64,000 nt of DNA from Marinobacter sediminum (GTDB lineage: Bacteria > Pseudomonadota > Gammaproteobacteria > Pseudomonadales > Oleiphilaceae), in NCBI RefSeq assembly GCF_016820575.1, contig NZ_JAEMQH010000002.1, positions 124,001 to 188,000 on the forward strand, read 5' to 3'. The notes beneath the pieces are model-generated. The model did no database searches, was not told where the DNA came from, and saw only the letters and a program-made list of their open reading frames with translations. Shown piece by piece: positions 56,284 through 64,000 of the stretch; the first letter of the stretch is position 1, and each line of letters starts with the position of its first letter. The position numbers were made by a program, and so were the translations under genes.

Positions 56284-57321
56284 TCACGGAAACAGGTTGA
56301 GGGGCGTCTTGCCTTCCTGTCCGGGAACCTCTCGTACCAGCTTCGGCACCAGAAATCCCGGTAGCCGGCCCAGCAGATCCCGGACTAGTCCCCGGGCCTC
56401 TTCGTCAGAGACATCGTAATGATGCGCCCCCTCGACCGGATCGAAGGCGTGCAGGTAATACGGCAGTACCCCGGCGTCAAATAAGGACTCACTGAGCGTT
56501 TCCAGAACATCAGCGTTGTTGTTGACGCCGCGCAGAATAACGCTCTGATTCAGCAGCGTAACGCCGGCATCGCGCAATTGTTCAAGAGCGGTGCGCGTGG
56601 CCGAATCAATCTCGGCCGGGTGATTGATGTGTAGCACCATTACAACCCGGAGCCGCGTATTTTGTAGCCAGGCAAGCAGGGGGTCGCAGACGCGCTCGGG
56701 GATCACCACCGGTAGCCGAGTGTGCAGGCGAAGGCGTTTGAGGTGAGGAATTGCCTCAAGCTCCTGTGCCCATTGGGCAAGTAGCTTATCGTTGACCGCC
56801 AGAGGATCGCCGCCGCTGAGAATCACTTCGTTGATTTCCGGGCTCGCCGCCAGGGTCTCTATGATGCGCTGCCGGTCCTGAGGACTAAGGCGCTGATCTT
56901 CGTACGGAAAGTGGCGCCGGAAACAGTAGCGGCAATTTACCGCACACTGACCCGTCACCATCAGCAGGGCACGGCTGCGGTATTTGCGGATCAGGCCGGT
57001 CGTCTGGATGGCGCCGTCTTCCTCCAGGGGGTCGCGAACGAAGCCCGGAACCCGCATAGCCTCCTGGCTTACCGGCAAGACCTGCCTCAGCAATGGGTCA
57101 TCGGGGTCGCCTTTGCGCATTCGCGCCAGAAACGGCTCCGGAACCCTCACCGGGAACAGTTGATGCCCGGCCCGGGCGCCCCGGAGCCAGCGCTCGGGCG
57201 ACAGGTCCAGCCGTGCCAGCAGTTCCTCCGGGCAGGTGATCGACCCAGAGAGCAGTTGCTGCCAGCTGCGGCGGTCCTCGACAAGGTGGGCTTCTATACG
57301 GGTGGGGGTTCGCTGTATCAT
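56284..57321 (-). CDS. epmB: EF-P beta-lysylation protein EpmB (lysine 2,3-aminomutase family)
   Basis: A 345-residue radical-SAM enzyme that converts L-alpha-lysine to R-beta-lysine for EF-P modification. The iron-sulfur motif [17 protein letters not shown] lies near residue 122 and PLP-binding segments follow near 330. Length and sequence are those of EpmB rather than catabolic lysine 2,3-aminomutases, which carry extra C-terminal sequence. It is divergent from efp, with 45 bases between, and epmA lies just downstream of efp, so the set EpmB, EF-P, EpmA is complete here. Confidence 0.93.
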   Translation of the reverse strand: MIQRTPTRIEAHLVEDRRSWQQLLSGSITCPEELLARLDLSPERWLRGARAGHQLFPVRVPEPFLARMRKGDPDDPLLRQVLPVSQEAMRVPGFVRDPLEEDGAIQTTGLIRKYRSRALLMVTGQCAVNCRYCFRRHFPYEDQRLSPQDRQRIIETLAASPEINEVILSGGDPLAVNDKLLAQWAQELEAIPHLKRLRLHTRLPVVIPERVCDPLLAWLQNTRLRVVMVLHINHPAEIDSATRTALEQLRDAGVTLLNQSVILRGVNNNADVLETLSESLFDAGVLPYYLHAFDPVEGAHHYDVSDEEARGLVRDLLGRLPGFLVPKLVREVPGQEGKTPLNLFP

Positions 57322-57366
57322 AGCGACCTTCGAATTTTTAACTGCATTTTGTCAGGTGAACATTTC

Positions 57367-57942
57367 ATGGCTTCATATTCTACCAACGAATTCCGCGGCG
57401 GTCTTAAGGTTTTGCTCGATGGCGACCCTTGTATCATGCTTGAAAACGAGTTCGTCAAGCCGGGGAAAGGACAGGCCTTTAACCGAGTTAAGTTGCGGAA
57501 CCTCATGACCAACCGGGTCTGGGAACGCACGTTCAAGTCGGGTGAGAGTCTCGAAGCCGCTGACGTGATCGATCAGGACATGGAGTACCTGTACACCGAT
57601 GGTGAGTTCTGGCACTTCATGCTGACCGACGGCTCGTTCGAGCAGTACCCGGCAGACGCCAAGGCGGTTGGTGACACCGTGAAATGGCTGAAAGAGCAGG
57701 ACGTGTACACTGTAACGCTCTACAACGGTGCCCCGCTGACGGTTACGCCGCCGAACTTTGTCGAGCTGGAAGTGGTCGACACCGATCCCGGCATGAAAGG
57801 TGACACCGCCCAGGGTGGTTCCAAGCCCGCTACCCTGTCGACCGGCGCGGTGGTCAACGTACCGTTGTTCATCACCATTGGCGAAGTGCTGAAGGTCGAC
57901 ACCCGGTCTGGCGATTACGTCAGCCGCGTCAAAAGCAACTGA
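57367..57942 (+). CDS. efp: Translation elongation factor P
   Basis: EF-P rescues ribosomes stalled at polyproline. The 191-residue protein has three beta-barrel domains. The modified loop carries Lys34 in KPGKGQAF, the site for beta-lysylation. The C-terminal signature [24 protein letters not shown] is intact. A longer upstream frame exists, but it overlaps epmB on the other strand and lacks conservation; the ATG at 57367, after AGGTGA, gives the normal N-terminus [12 protein letters not shown]. It is followed by epmA after seven bases. Confidence 0.96.
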   Translation: MASYSTNEFRGGLKVLLDGDPCIMLENEFVKPGKGQAFNRVKLRNLMTNRVWERTFKSGESLEAADVIDQDMEYLYTDGEFWHFMLTDGSFEQYPADAKAVGDTVKWLKEQDVYTVTLYNGAPLTVTPPNFVELEVVDTDPGMKGDTAQGGSKPATLSTGAVVNVPLFITIGEVLKVDTRSGDYVSRVKSN

Positions 57943-57949
57943 TTCGGGA

Positions 57950-58918
57950 ATGACCGAGCAATCTGTCTGGCGGCCCTCTGCCTCGCCGGCAGCCCTGAGA
58001 AGCCGTGCACAACAATTAGCGTTTGTGCGCGGCTTTTTTGCTGAACGGGAGGTTCTGGAGGTGGAGACGCCGGTGCTGGCACAGCACGGCGTGACCGACG
58101 TGAACCTTGATGGCATCGCGGCCGACATTTCCGCGGCAGGGCGCACGGGAGGCTGGCTCCAGACCTCCCCCGAATACCACATGAAGCGTCTGCTCGCAGC
58201 TGGATCCGGTTCGATCTATCAGATCTCCAAAGTGTTCCGGAACGGCGAGCGCGGCCGGCGGCATAACCCTGAGTTTTCCATGCTGGAGTGGTACCGGCTC
58301 GGCTACGACGACACAGAGCTGATGGCCGAGGTGGCAGATCTGGTGTGCGGCTGGCTCGGTTGTGCCCGGCCGGCGCAGGTGTCCTATCGGGATGCCATGT
58401 TGGCCTGGGCCAAGGTGGACCCGTTTGAGATCAGCGATCAGGATCTGCGCCGGTGCTGCGAGCAATGGCTGGAGCCGGATCAGATCGCGAATCTGGATCG
58501 GGACGGGTGCCTGGACCTGCTGATGAGCTTTTCGGTAGAGCCGAATCTTGGCCGGGATGCCCCGGAATTCATCGTTGGTTATCCGGCGTCCCAGGCGGCC
58601 CTGGCTCGAGTCTCACAGGTGGATGGCCATCCGGTGGCGCACCGCTTCGAGCTGTATATCGATGGCCTGGAGTTGTGTAACGGCTACTGGGAGTTGGTTG
58701 ACGCCAGCGAACAGCGCCGCCGCTTTGAGGCCGATAATTGGCTCCGGCAGCAGTCGGGCAAGCCTGGCATGGCGCTGGATGGGGCTTTTCTTGATGCTGT
58801 CGAGGCTGGATTGCCCGATTGCGCCGGGGTGGCGCTCGGGCTGGATCGGTTGCTGATGCTCAAGTTGGGCGTCCGGGATATCGCCGAGGTGCTCGCCTTC
58901 CCTTTCGAGCGCGCCTAG
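57950..58918 (+). CDS. epmA: EF-P--(R)-beta-lysine ligase EpmA
   Basis: A 322-residue paralogue of class II lysyl-tRNA synthetase lacking the anticodon-binding domain. It activates R-beta-lysine and attaches it to Lys34 of EF-P. The class II motifs are present: VLEVETPVL near the N-terminus (motif 1), IYQISKVFRNGERGRRHNPEFSMLEWY near residue 90 (motif 2), and GVALGLDRLLMLKLG near 290 (motif 3). Start codon is ATG, seven bases after the efp stop, so it shares that transcript. EpmC is not in the window. Confidence 0.95.
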   Translation: MTEQSVWRPSASPAALRSRAQQLAFVRGFFAEREVLEVETPVLAQHGVTDVNLDGIAADISAAGRTGGWLQTSPEYHMKRLLAAGSGSIYQISKVFRNGERGRRHNPEFSMLEWYRLGYDDTELMAEVADLVCGWLGCARPAQVSYRDAMLAWAKVDPFEISDQDLRRCCEQWLEPDQIANLDRDGCLDLLMSFSVEPNLGRDAPEFIVGYPASQAALARVSQVDGHPVAHRFELYIDGLELCNGYWELVDASEQRRRFEADNWLRQQSGKPGMALDGAFLDAVEAGLPDCAGVALGLDRLLMLKLGVRDIAEVLAFPFERA

Positions 58919-58932
58919 GCCGCAAGCCTCAC

Positions 58933-59787
58933 TTAAGCCAGAGTGCCGAAGGGTTCACCCATGCGCACTGTTTTGCCGGCTACCTGATCGTCGTTCCAGG
59001 TTGCCGCGCCCTTGGGCATGACCATGACCACGGTGGAGCCCAGACGGAAGCGTCCCATTTCCTCGCCCTTGGCGAAGGCTCGTGCCTCGTCGCCTTCGTA
59101 GCGAGTGGTTGTAACCTCACCATTGCCTGGCGCAACAACGCCGGACCACACCGTCTCAACACTGCCGACGATCATGGCGCCGACCAATACCAGGGCCATG
59201 GGCCCGGCTTCGGTGTCGAAGATGCAGGCCACCCGTTCGTTACGGGCAAACAGGTTTGGCACGTTCTCAGCAGTAACCGGATTGACTGAAAACAGCTTGC
59301 CTGGGATGTATACCATTTCACGCAAAGTGCCCGCCAAGGGCATGTGAATCCGGTGGTAATCCTTGGGCGACAGGTAGATGGTTGAGAATTCGCCGTCCGC
59401 AAAGGTGTTGGCCCACTGCGGATCGCCGCCGAGCAGCTCGGTCAGGCTGAAGGACTGTCCTTTCGCCTGGAAGACCCGATCATTGCTTACCTGACCCAGT
59501 TGGCTGATGGCGCCATCGACCGGGCTGACCAGCGTTTTCTCGTCTTCGGCAATGGGGCGCAAACCGGGCTTGAGGGCTCGGGTGAAAAACGCATTGAAGC
59601 TGGGGTAGGCGGTTGGGTCGGATTCGGCGGCCTCGCTCATGTTTACGCCATAGCGGCCGATAAACCACTTGATGACGCGGTTCTTGAGCGCAGGGTTACT
59701 GTCGTGGTCTGCCAGGCGGCCAGCGAAGCGGGAAACCATTAGTTGGGGCGTGACGTACTGACTCAGAACAAACAGTTTGCTTAACAT
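58933..59787 (-). CDS. psd: Phosphatidylserine decarboxylase
   Basis: Psd makes phosphatidylethanolamine from phosphatidylserine at the inner membrane. The 284-residue proenzyme has the self-cleavage motif LGST (FRLGSTVVMV, near residue 250), where the Ser becomes the pyruvoyl group of the small alpha chain. Conserved YLSPKDYHRIHMP lies near 140 and YIPGKLFSVNP near 160. The gene is convergent with epmA and is in the same position as in Pseudomonas, close to motA. Confidence 0.95.
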   Translation of the reverse strand: MLSKLFVLSQYVTPQLMVSRFAGRLADHDSNPALKNRVIKWFIGRYGVNMSEAAESDPTAYPSFNAFFTRALKPGLRPIAEDEKTLVSPVDGAISQLGQVSNDRVFQAKGQSFSLTELLGGDPQWANTFADGEFSTIYLSPKDYHRIHMPLAGTLREMVYIPGKLFSVNPVTAENVPNLFARNERVACIFDTEAGPMALVLVGAMIVGSVETVWSGVVAPGNGEVTTTRYEGDEARAFAKGEEMGRFRLGSTVVMVMPKGAATWNDDQVAGKTVRMGEPFGTLA

Positions 59788-59961
59788 TTAAAAGTAACCC
59801 TTTGAGCGCAAAGGGCCGCATTCTACCAAAGTCTGGCCTGTGTATAGAAATTGTTTCCTGGCTTCTCGGGCGCAGTTAAGCCTTGCTATTATCGAGGCCT
59901 TTAACCGAGTGGGTGATGACCGCGCCCACCAATAACCAAAATCAAGGCGTGCAATCTTCCC

Positions 59962-60813
59962 ATGTTACTCATTATCGGAGCAGTAGTTGTCCTTGCTAGC
60001 GTGCTTACCGGCTACGTATTGCACGGCGGTAACCTTATGGTGCTCTGGCAGCCCACGGAGGTTCTGATCATCTTCGGCGCGGCCATTGGTTCGTTTGTCA
60101 TCGCCAACCCGATGCACACGGTCAAGGAAGTGTTTCAGGGCATCCTGCGTCAGTTGACGGGGTCGCCGTTCAATAAAGCCTTCTATATGGACCTGCTGAG
60201 CCTGCTTTATGAGATTTTCGATAAATCCCGCAAGCAGGGTGTCATGGCCATTGAAGAGGATATCGATAATCCGGAAGCCAGCCAGATCTTCAGCCGTTAT
60301 CCGGCCATTCTGAAGTCTAAGGAATTGCTCGCCTTCATTACCGATTACCTTCGCATCATCAGCTCCGGCAACATGGCAACTCATGAATTGGAGGGCATGA
60401 TGGAAAACGAGATTGATAGCCGTCAGCATGAGTTGGAGGAACCTTCTCACGCGGTGAACAAGGTTGCCGACGCGCTTCCCGGCCTGGGTATCGTGGCCGC
60501 GGTACTGGGGATCGTAATCACCATGAATTTCCTGTCCGAGGGGCCAGAACGGATCGGCCTTAGTGTGGCGGCGGCGCTGGTCGGTACTTTCCTCGGTATT
60601 TTTATGGGCTATGGGTTTGTTGGACCGCTGTCCATCGCAATGGAGCATTCTGCCCGTTACGAGCTCAAGGCTTATGACTGCATCAAGTCGTCCATTGTGG
60701 CGACCGTTTCGGGACAGGCGCCGCAGATGGCCATTGAGTTTGGTCGGAAGGCCCTGCCCACGGACAAGCGGCCGGCGTTCCAGGAACTGAACGATCACGT
60801 TCGCTCGAAGTAA
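59962..60813 (+). CDS. motA: Flagellar motor stator protein MotA
   Basis: A 283-residue inner-membrane protein with four helices and a large cytoplasmic loop between helices 2 and 3. It forms the ion channel of the flagellar stator with MotB and generates torque. The MLLIIGAVVVLASVLTGYVLHGGNLMVLW start and the PGLGIVAAVLGIVITMNF helix near residue 172 are typical. The proton-type assignment follows the neighbouring MotB. It begins the motAB pair, 31 bases before motB. I find no clear sigma-28 promoter just upstream. Confidence 0.95.
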   Translation: MLLIIGAVVVLASVLTGYVLHGGNLMVLWQPTEVLIIFGAAIGSFVIANPMHTVKEVFQGILRQLTGSPFNKAFYMDLLSLLYEIFDKSRKQGVMAIEEDIDNPEASQIFSRYPAILKSKELLAFITDYLRIISSGNMATHELEGMMENEIDSRQHELEEPSHAVNKVADALPGLGIVAAVLGIVITMNFLSEGPERIGLSVAAALVGTFLGIFMGYGFVGPLSIAMEHSARYELKAYDCIKSSIVATVSGQAPQMAIEFGRKALPTDKRPAFQELNDHVRSK

Positions 60814-60844
60814 CGAGTTTCTCTTTTTAAGCTGGAGCTGAGGC

Positions 60845-61804
60845 GTGGACGAGCAGCCGATCATCATCAAACGCAAGAAAGTCGTTGCCGGCGGGCACCA
60901 CGGTGGCTCCTGGAAGGTCGCGTTTGCCGATTTTGCCACCGCCATGATGGCTTTTTTCCTCGTGCTCTGGCTGACAGCAACCGCATCGCCCGAGCAAATC
61001 AAGGCAGTGGAAGGCTATTTCCGTGACCCTGTGGGTTTCACCGACGGTGGTACACCTAATCCAGTTGACCTGGGAGGGAGTGCTTCGGTGGTTGATGAGG
61101 CCAGTTCCGATGTCGAGTCCAGTCAAATCCAGATTAAGGACGAGGTGGTGGATGAGCTGTCGGAGACTCTCGAACAGCGCCGGATGCAGGAGCTGTTTCA
61201 GGAACTGAAGGACCGTATCGAACAGAGTCAGACGTTGCAGGAATTCAAAGATCAGCTGTTGATTGACATCACCGACGAAGGGTTGCGTATTCAGATTGTC
61301 GATCGCTCCGGTCGTCCAATGTTCGACAGTGGCCGAGCCGAGTTGAAGTATTATTCGCAGGACATCCTGTTCGACCTTGCCAGCTACCTGGGGGCGGTTG
61401 ATAACAAGTTGAGCATCACTGGCCACACCGATGCCTCGCCTTTCAAGGGTAGGCCTGGCTATACCAACTGGGAGCTGTCCGCCGACCGGGCAAATACGGC
61501 GCGCCGGGCCTTAGTGGCCGGAGGGGTGCGATCTGAGCAGATCGGTCGGGTCGTGGGCTTGAGTGATTCCGTGTTGTTTGACAAGCGTGATCCGACGGCG
61601 CCGGTTAATCGCCGTATCTCGATCATCGTGCTCAATAAGAAGACCGCCCAGGGCATTCAAGACAATGCCAGTCAGGGCGACGAGCCGTTGATCGATCTGA
61701 CCAAGCCAACCGAAGAGGAAAAGCAGGAAGCGATGGGTCGGCTGGAGAGCGGCGAGTGGCTGGAGGAGAAGCCGGAGCCGGAACCCGGCGAGCTGAACTG
61801 GTAA
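60845..61804 (+). CDS. motB: Flagellar motor stator protein MotB
   Basis: A 319-residue stator subunit anchored to peptidoglycan. The single membrane helix near residues 28-50 has the conserved ion-binding Asp in VAFADFATAMMAFFLVLWL. The periplasmic OmpA/MotB domain (about 150-270) carries GHTDASPFKGRPGYTNWELS. The tail beyond residue 280 is Glu/Pro-rich and low-complexity. Translation begins at GTG. It is 18 bases from the convergent rsgA gene. Confidence 0.95.
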   Translation: MDEQPIIIKRKKVVAGGHHGGSWKVAFADFATAMMAFFLVLWLTATASPEQIKAVEGYFRDPVGFTDGGTPNPVDLGGSASVVDEASSDVESSQIQIKDEVVDELSETLEQRRMQELFQELKDRIEQSQTLQEFKDQLLIDITDEGLRIQIVDRSGRPMFDSGRAELKYYSQDILFDLASYLGAVDNKLSITGHTDASPFKGRPGYTNWELSADRANTARRALVAGGVRSEQIGRVVGLSDSVLFDKRDPTAPVNRRISIIVLNKKTAQGIQDNASQGDEPLIDLTKPTEEEKQEAMGRLESGEWLEEKPEPEPGELNW

Positions 61805-61822
61805 GGCCCAAGGCTGCCGGAT

Positions 61823-62878
61823 TTAATCCAGTTTCAGGCCCCGGGCCTGCTGCTCAGCCATGTCCTGCAATATGCGGTGAAAGCTTCTCCGGCGCTCCGG
61901 GCTGATCCGGCCCGCTTCTGCAGCGGCGTCGATGGCGCATCCGGGGTCGCCCATGTGGCGGCAGTTCCGGAACTTGCAGTGACCAATCTCATCGCGAATC
62001 TCACGAAACCCGTACTCGATCTCCTGTGTTGTCATGTGCCACAGGCCAAACTCCCGGATACCCGGGGAGTCAATCAGATCGCCACCAATGGGCAGGTGGA
62101 ACAGCCGGGCGGTGGTGGTGGTGTGCACACCTTTACCGGTGCTCTCGGACACCGCGCCAACTCGGATGGCTTCGTCCGGCATCAGGGTCTGGATGATCGA
62201 TGACTTGCCAACCCCGGATTGACCCACGAATACGCTGGTCTGGTTTTTTACCAGGGCCTCAACTTCCGGCGCCGGCCGATCACCGGATTCCGCCGCTGAA
62301 GTGCGGACTACTTGATAGCCCAGGGCCTCGTAGCGCGCCAGCAGCGCATCGATGTGATCCCGGTTGCGGTCGGTGATGAGGTCGGTCTTGTTCAACAGGA
62401 TGACCGCCGGTATGTCGGTGATTTCAGACGCCACCAGGTACCGGTCGATCAGGTTGTCGTGGGGTTCAGGCTCCGAGGCCAACACCAGAATGATGTGGTC
62501 AATATTGGCGGCCACTGGCTTCAGGGCGCCGAAGTTGTCGGGGCGCTGGAGCAGATTCTGGCGCTCACAGCGGGCAACGATGACCCCGGATTCGTTGCGC
62601 CCTGGCCGCCAGATGACTTTGTCACCGGTAACCAGGCTGTCGATGTTGGCGCGCACAAAGCAGCGAATCACCTTGCCGGTGTGCTCGCCCTCCAGGCCCT
62701 CGACATCCAGTTGCTGGCCATAGTGGGCGATGATCAGCCCTTCCTGTTCCTGGCCCAGCTCGCCGGCCTCGGCCTGTTCCTGAACCACTTTCTCCTTCCG
62801 TGCAGCGCGCGCGGCGCGCTCCTCCTGGACTTTTTTGATTCGGAATTGTTGCTGCTTGTTCAGTCGCCGTTTTGCCAT
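61823..62878 (-). CDS. rsgA: Ribosome small-subunit biogenesis GTPase RsgA
   Basis: A 351-residue circularly permuted GTPase that checks late 30S assembly. An N-terminal OB domain is followed by the permuted G motifs: LLNKTDL (G4) near residue 160, GQSGVGKSSIIQTL (P-loop) near 220, and DSPGIREFGL (G3) near 265. The C-terminal zinc module has CKFRNCRHMGDPGCA near 302. A basic coiled N-terminus (QQQFRIKKVQEERAARAARK) resembles other gamma-proteobacterial RsgA. Confidence 0.95.
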   Translation of the reverse strand: MAKRRLNKQQQFRIKKVQEERAARAARKEKVVQEQAEAGELGQEQEGLIIAHYGQQLDVEGLEGEHTGKVIRCFVRANIDSLVTGDKVIWRPGRNESGVIVARCERQNLLQRPDNFGALKPVAANIDHIILVLASEPEPHDNLIDRYLVASEITDIPAVILLNKTDLITDRNRDHIDALLARYEALGYQVVRTSAAESGDRPAPEVEALVKNQTSVFVGQSGVGKSSIIQTLMPDEAIRVGAVSESTGKGVHTTTTARLFHLPIGGDLIDSPGIREFGLWHMTTQEIEYGFREIRDEIGHCKFRNCRHMGDPGCAIDAAAEAGRISPERRRSFHRILQDMAEQQARGLKLD

Positions 62879-62995
62879 TAAGGATCAGTTGCCAGTAATC
62901 GGTGGGGTGAGGTGTTACATCATACGTTAATCGGCCACAATACACAGGGGATGTCCCAACTCCACCACCAAGACACTGAAAGTTAGGAACTGATA

Positions 62996-63538
62996 ATGGC
63001 AGAAGGCGATCGCTTAGTTTGGATTGATCTGGAGATGACCGGGCTGGATCCGGAAAAGGAACGGATCATCGAAATGGCCACCATCATCACCGATTCGGAG
63101 CTGAATGTTGTGGCAGAGGGCCCGGTCATTGCCGTGCATCAGCCCGACAGCCTGCTGGATGCGATGGATGAATGGTGCACCAACACCCACGGTGCCAGTG
63201 GCCTGACCAAGCGCGTCAAGGAAAGCACCATTGACGAGGCCCAGGCCGAGCAGCAAACGCTGGAATTTCTGCAGCAGCACCTGGAAGCGGGTAAGTCACC
63301 CCTATGCGGCAACAGCATCGGCCAGGATCGCCGGTTTCTGGTGAAGTACATGCCCCGTCTGGAAGAGTTTTTCCACTACCGCAATCTGGATGTCTCTACC
63401 GTCAAGGAGCTGGCGCGCCGCTGGCGGCCTGATGTCCTGGCGGGCGTGAAGAAGCAGGGCAGTCACCTGGCACTGGACGATATCCGCGACTCCATCAGCG
63501 AGCTGCGCCACTACCGGGATACCTTCTTCAAGTTATAG
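62996..63538 (+). CDS. orn: Oligoribonuclease Orn
   Basis: A 180-residue DEDDh 3'-5' exoribonuclease that degrades RNA dinucleotides, including pGpG from c-di-GMP breakdown. The first motif is [20 protein letters not shown], with later acidic motifs near [13 protein letters not shown] (about 105) and the His-Asp pair in [14 protein letters not shown]. Its role in removing pGpG complements the EAL protein in this window. The stop overlaps the queG end by six bases on opposite strands. Confidence 0.96.
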   Translation: MAEGDRLVWIDLEMTGLDPEKERIIEMATIITDSELNVVAEGPVIAVHQPDSLLDAMDEWCTNTHGASGLTKRVKESTIDEAQAEQQTLEFLQQHLEAGKSPLCGNSIGQDRRFLVKYMPRLEEFFHYRNLDVSTVKELARRWRPDVLAGVKKQGSHLALDDIRDSISELRHYRDTFFKL

Positions 63539-64000
63539 GCCGTGCTGATTCAAGGCCCACTGCACGTGTTCGCGGACCATGTCATCGGGGTGGTCCGCGC
63601 GCTGTCTCAAGGCCTCAATGACCGGGATGGTTGAGGGCGCATTGCCAAGCCCGACGGCCAGATTCCGGAGCCAGCCCCGATAGCCGGTCCGGCGGATGGC
63701 TGAGCCTTCGGTCCGTTTCAGGAACTGCTCTTCGGTCCACAGAAACAACTCGGCCAGGGAGCTGCTGTCCAACCCGTGCCGGGGCTGGAAATCATCCTCC
63801 CCGGTTGGTTTGCTGAACTTCTGCCACGGACAGACCAGCTGGCAGTCGTCACACCCAAACACCCGGTTGCCCATCAACGGTCTCAGCTCTTCCGGAATGC
63901 TGCCGCGCAATTCAATGGTGAGGTAGCTGATGCAGCGCCGGGCATCGAGCTGGTGCGGACCGACGAAGGCGTCCGTTGGGCAGAGGTCGAGGCAGGCCGT
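63533..64000 (-). CDS. queG: Epoxyqueuosine reductase QueG (partial, 5' end beyond window)
   Basis: The C-terminal 155 codons of QueG, which reduces epoxyqueuosine to queuosine in tRNA wobble position using cobalamin and two iron-sulfur clusters. The frame is open to the edge at 64000, so the gene continues outside. The visible part starts within the first cluster region ([11 protein letters not shown]) and has a second cluster motif [10 protein letters not shown] near the middle. The C-terminal HEAT-like repeat ([34 protein letters not shown]) matches the family. Confidence 0.92.
   Translation of the reverse strand, partial: TACLDLCPTDAFVGPHQLDARRCISYLTIELRGSIPEELRPLMGNRVFGCDDCQLVCPWQKFSKPTGEDDFQPRHGLDSSSLAELFLWTEEQFLKRTEGSAIRRTGYRGWLRNLAVGLGNAPSTIPVIEALRQRADHPDDMVREHVQWALNQHGL

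Noticed and set aside
56284..57321. Catabolic lysine 2,3-aminomutase
   Set aside because: The short length, the divergent efp gene and the nearby epmA identify EpmB.
56911..57366. N-terminally extended EF-P
   Set aside because: The upstream frame overlaps epmB in antisense, has no ribosome-binding site, and EF-P begins at the conserved MASYSTNEF.

Overview
The window looks like chromosomal DNA of a marine, motile, aerobic gammaproteobacterium, most likely Marinobacter or a close relative. This rests on gene content and order recalled from related genomes, not on a database search. The supporting points are the parE / parC-serB-fimX / psd-motAB-rsgA-orn-queG order shared in outline with Pseudomonas, a complete acyclic-terpene (atu) operon, and several TRAP-type uptake genes. 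The DNA is moderately GC-rich and almost fully coding. I found no rRNA, tRNA, CRISPR array, prophage or insertion sequence.

Layout. 0.1-8 kb: rlmJ, an orphan TRAP solute-binding lipoprotein, a DMT permease, a GIY-YIG protein, two alpha/beta hydrolases, an OmpA-like lipoprotein, a small coiled-coil protein and a secreted subtilase. 8-16.4 kb: serA divergent from a D-2-hydroxyglutarate dehydrogenase gene that is translationally coupled to a sirtuin, then an ABC1 kinase, an FAH-family protein, a purine permease with apt, and a TRIC-like membrane protein. 16.4-18.1 kb: a membrane-anchored BLUF photoreceptor and a quinone oxidoreductase. 18.1-30.5 kb: the atuABCDEFGH operon with divergent atuR. 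Three copies of a roughly 90-110 bp hairpin repeat lie downstream of and inside this operon.

30.5-37.7 kb: an Ntn-hydrolase (penicillin/AHL acylase family) lipoprotein divergent from a three-gene TRAP-like system made of a lipoprotein, an unusual solute receptor and a fused permease. 37.8-41 kb: a large subtilase lipoprotein overlapping a PrcB-like lipoprotein. 41-51 kb: the two topoisomerase IV subunits, an SLC13-like transporter, an EAL phosphodiesterase, a 15-codon gene with its own promoter, RBS and terminator, cytochrome b561 with YceI, and serB overlapping parC. 52-56 kb: a FimX-like degenerate GGDEF/EAL protein next to a PilZ-like protein, suggesting c-di-GMP control of type IV pili. 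56-59 kb: epmB, efp and epmA, the EF-P beta-lysylation set. 59-64 kb: psd, motAB, rsgA, orn and the start of queG, cut by the right edge.

The most promising less-described features are the hairpin repeat family, whose long stems differ between copies while base-pairing is kept; the 15-residue acidic peptide gene; the three-gene TRAP-like system; the subtilase/PrcB-like lipoprotein pair; and the tail-anchored BLUF protein with inverted repeats in its promoter.
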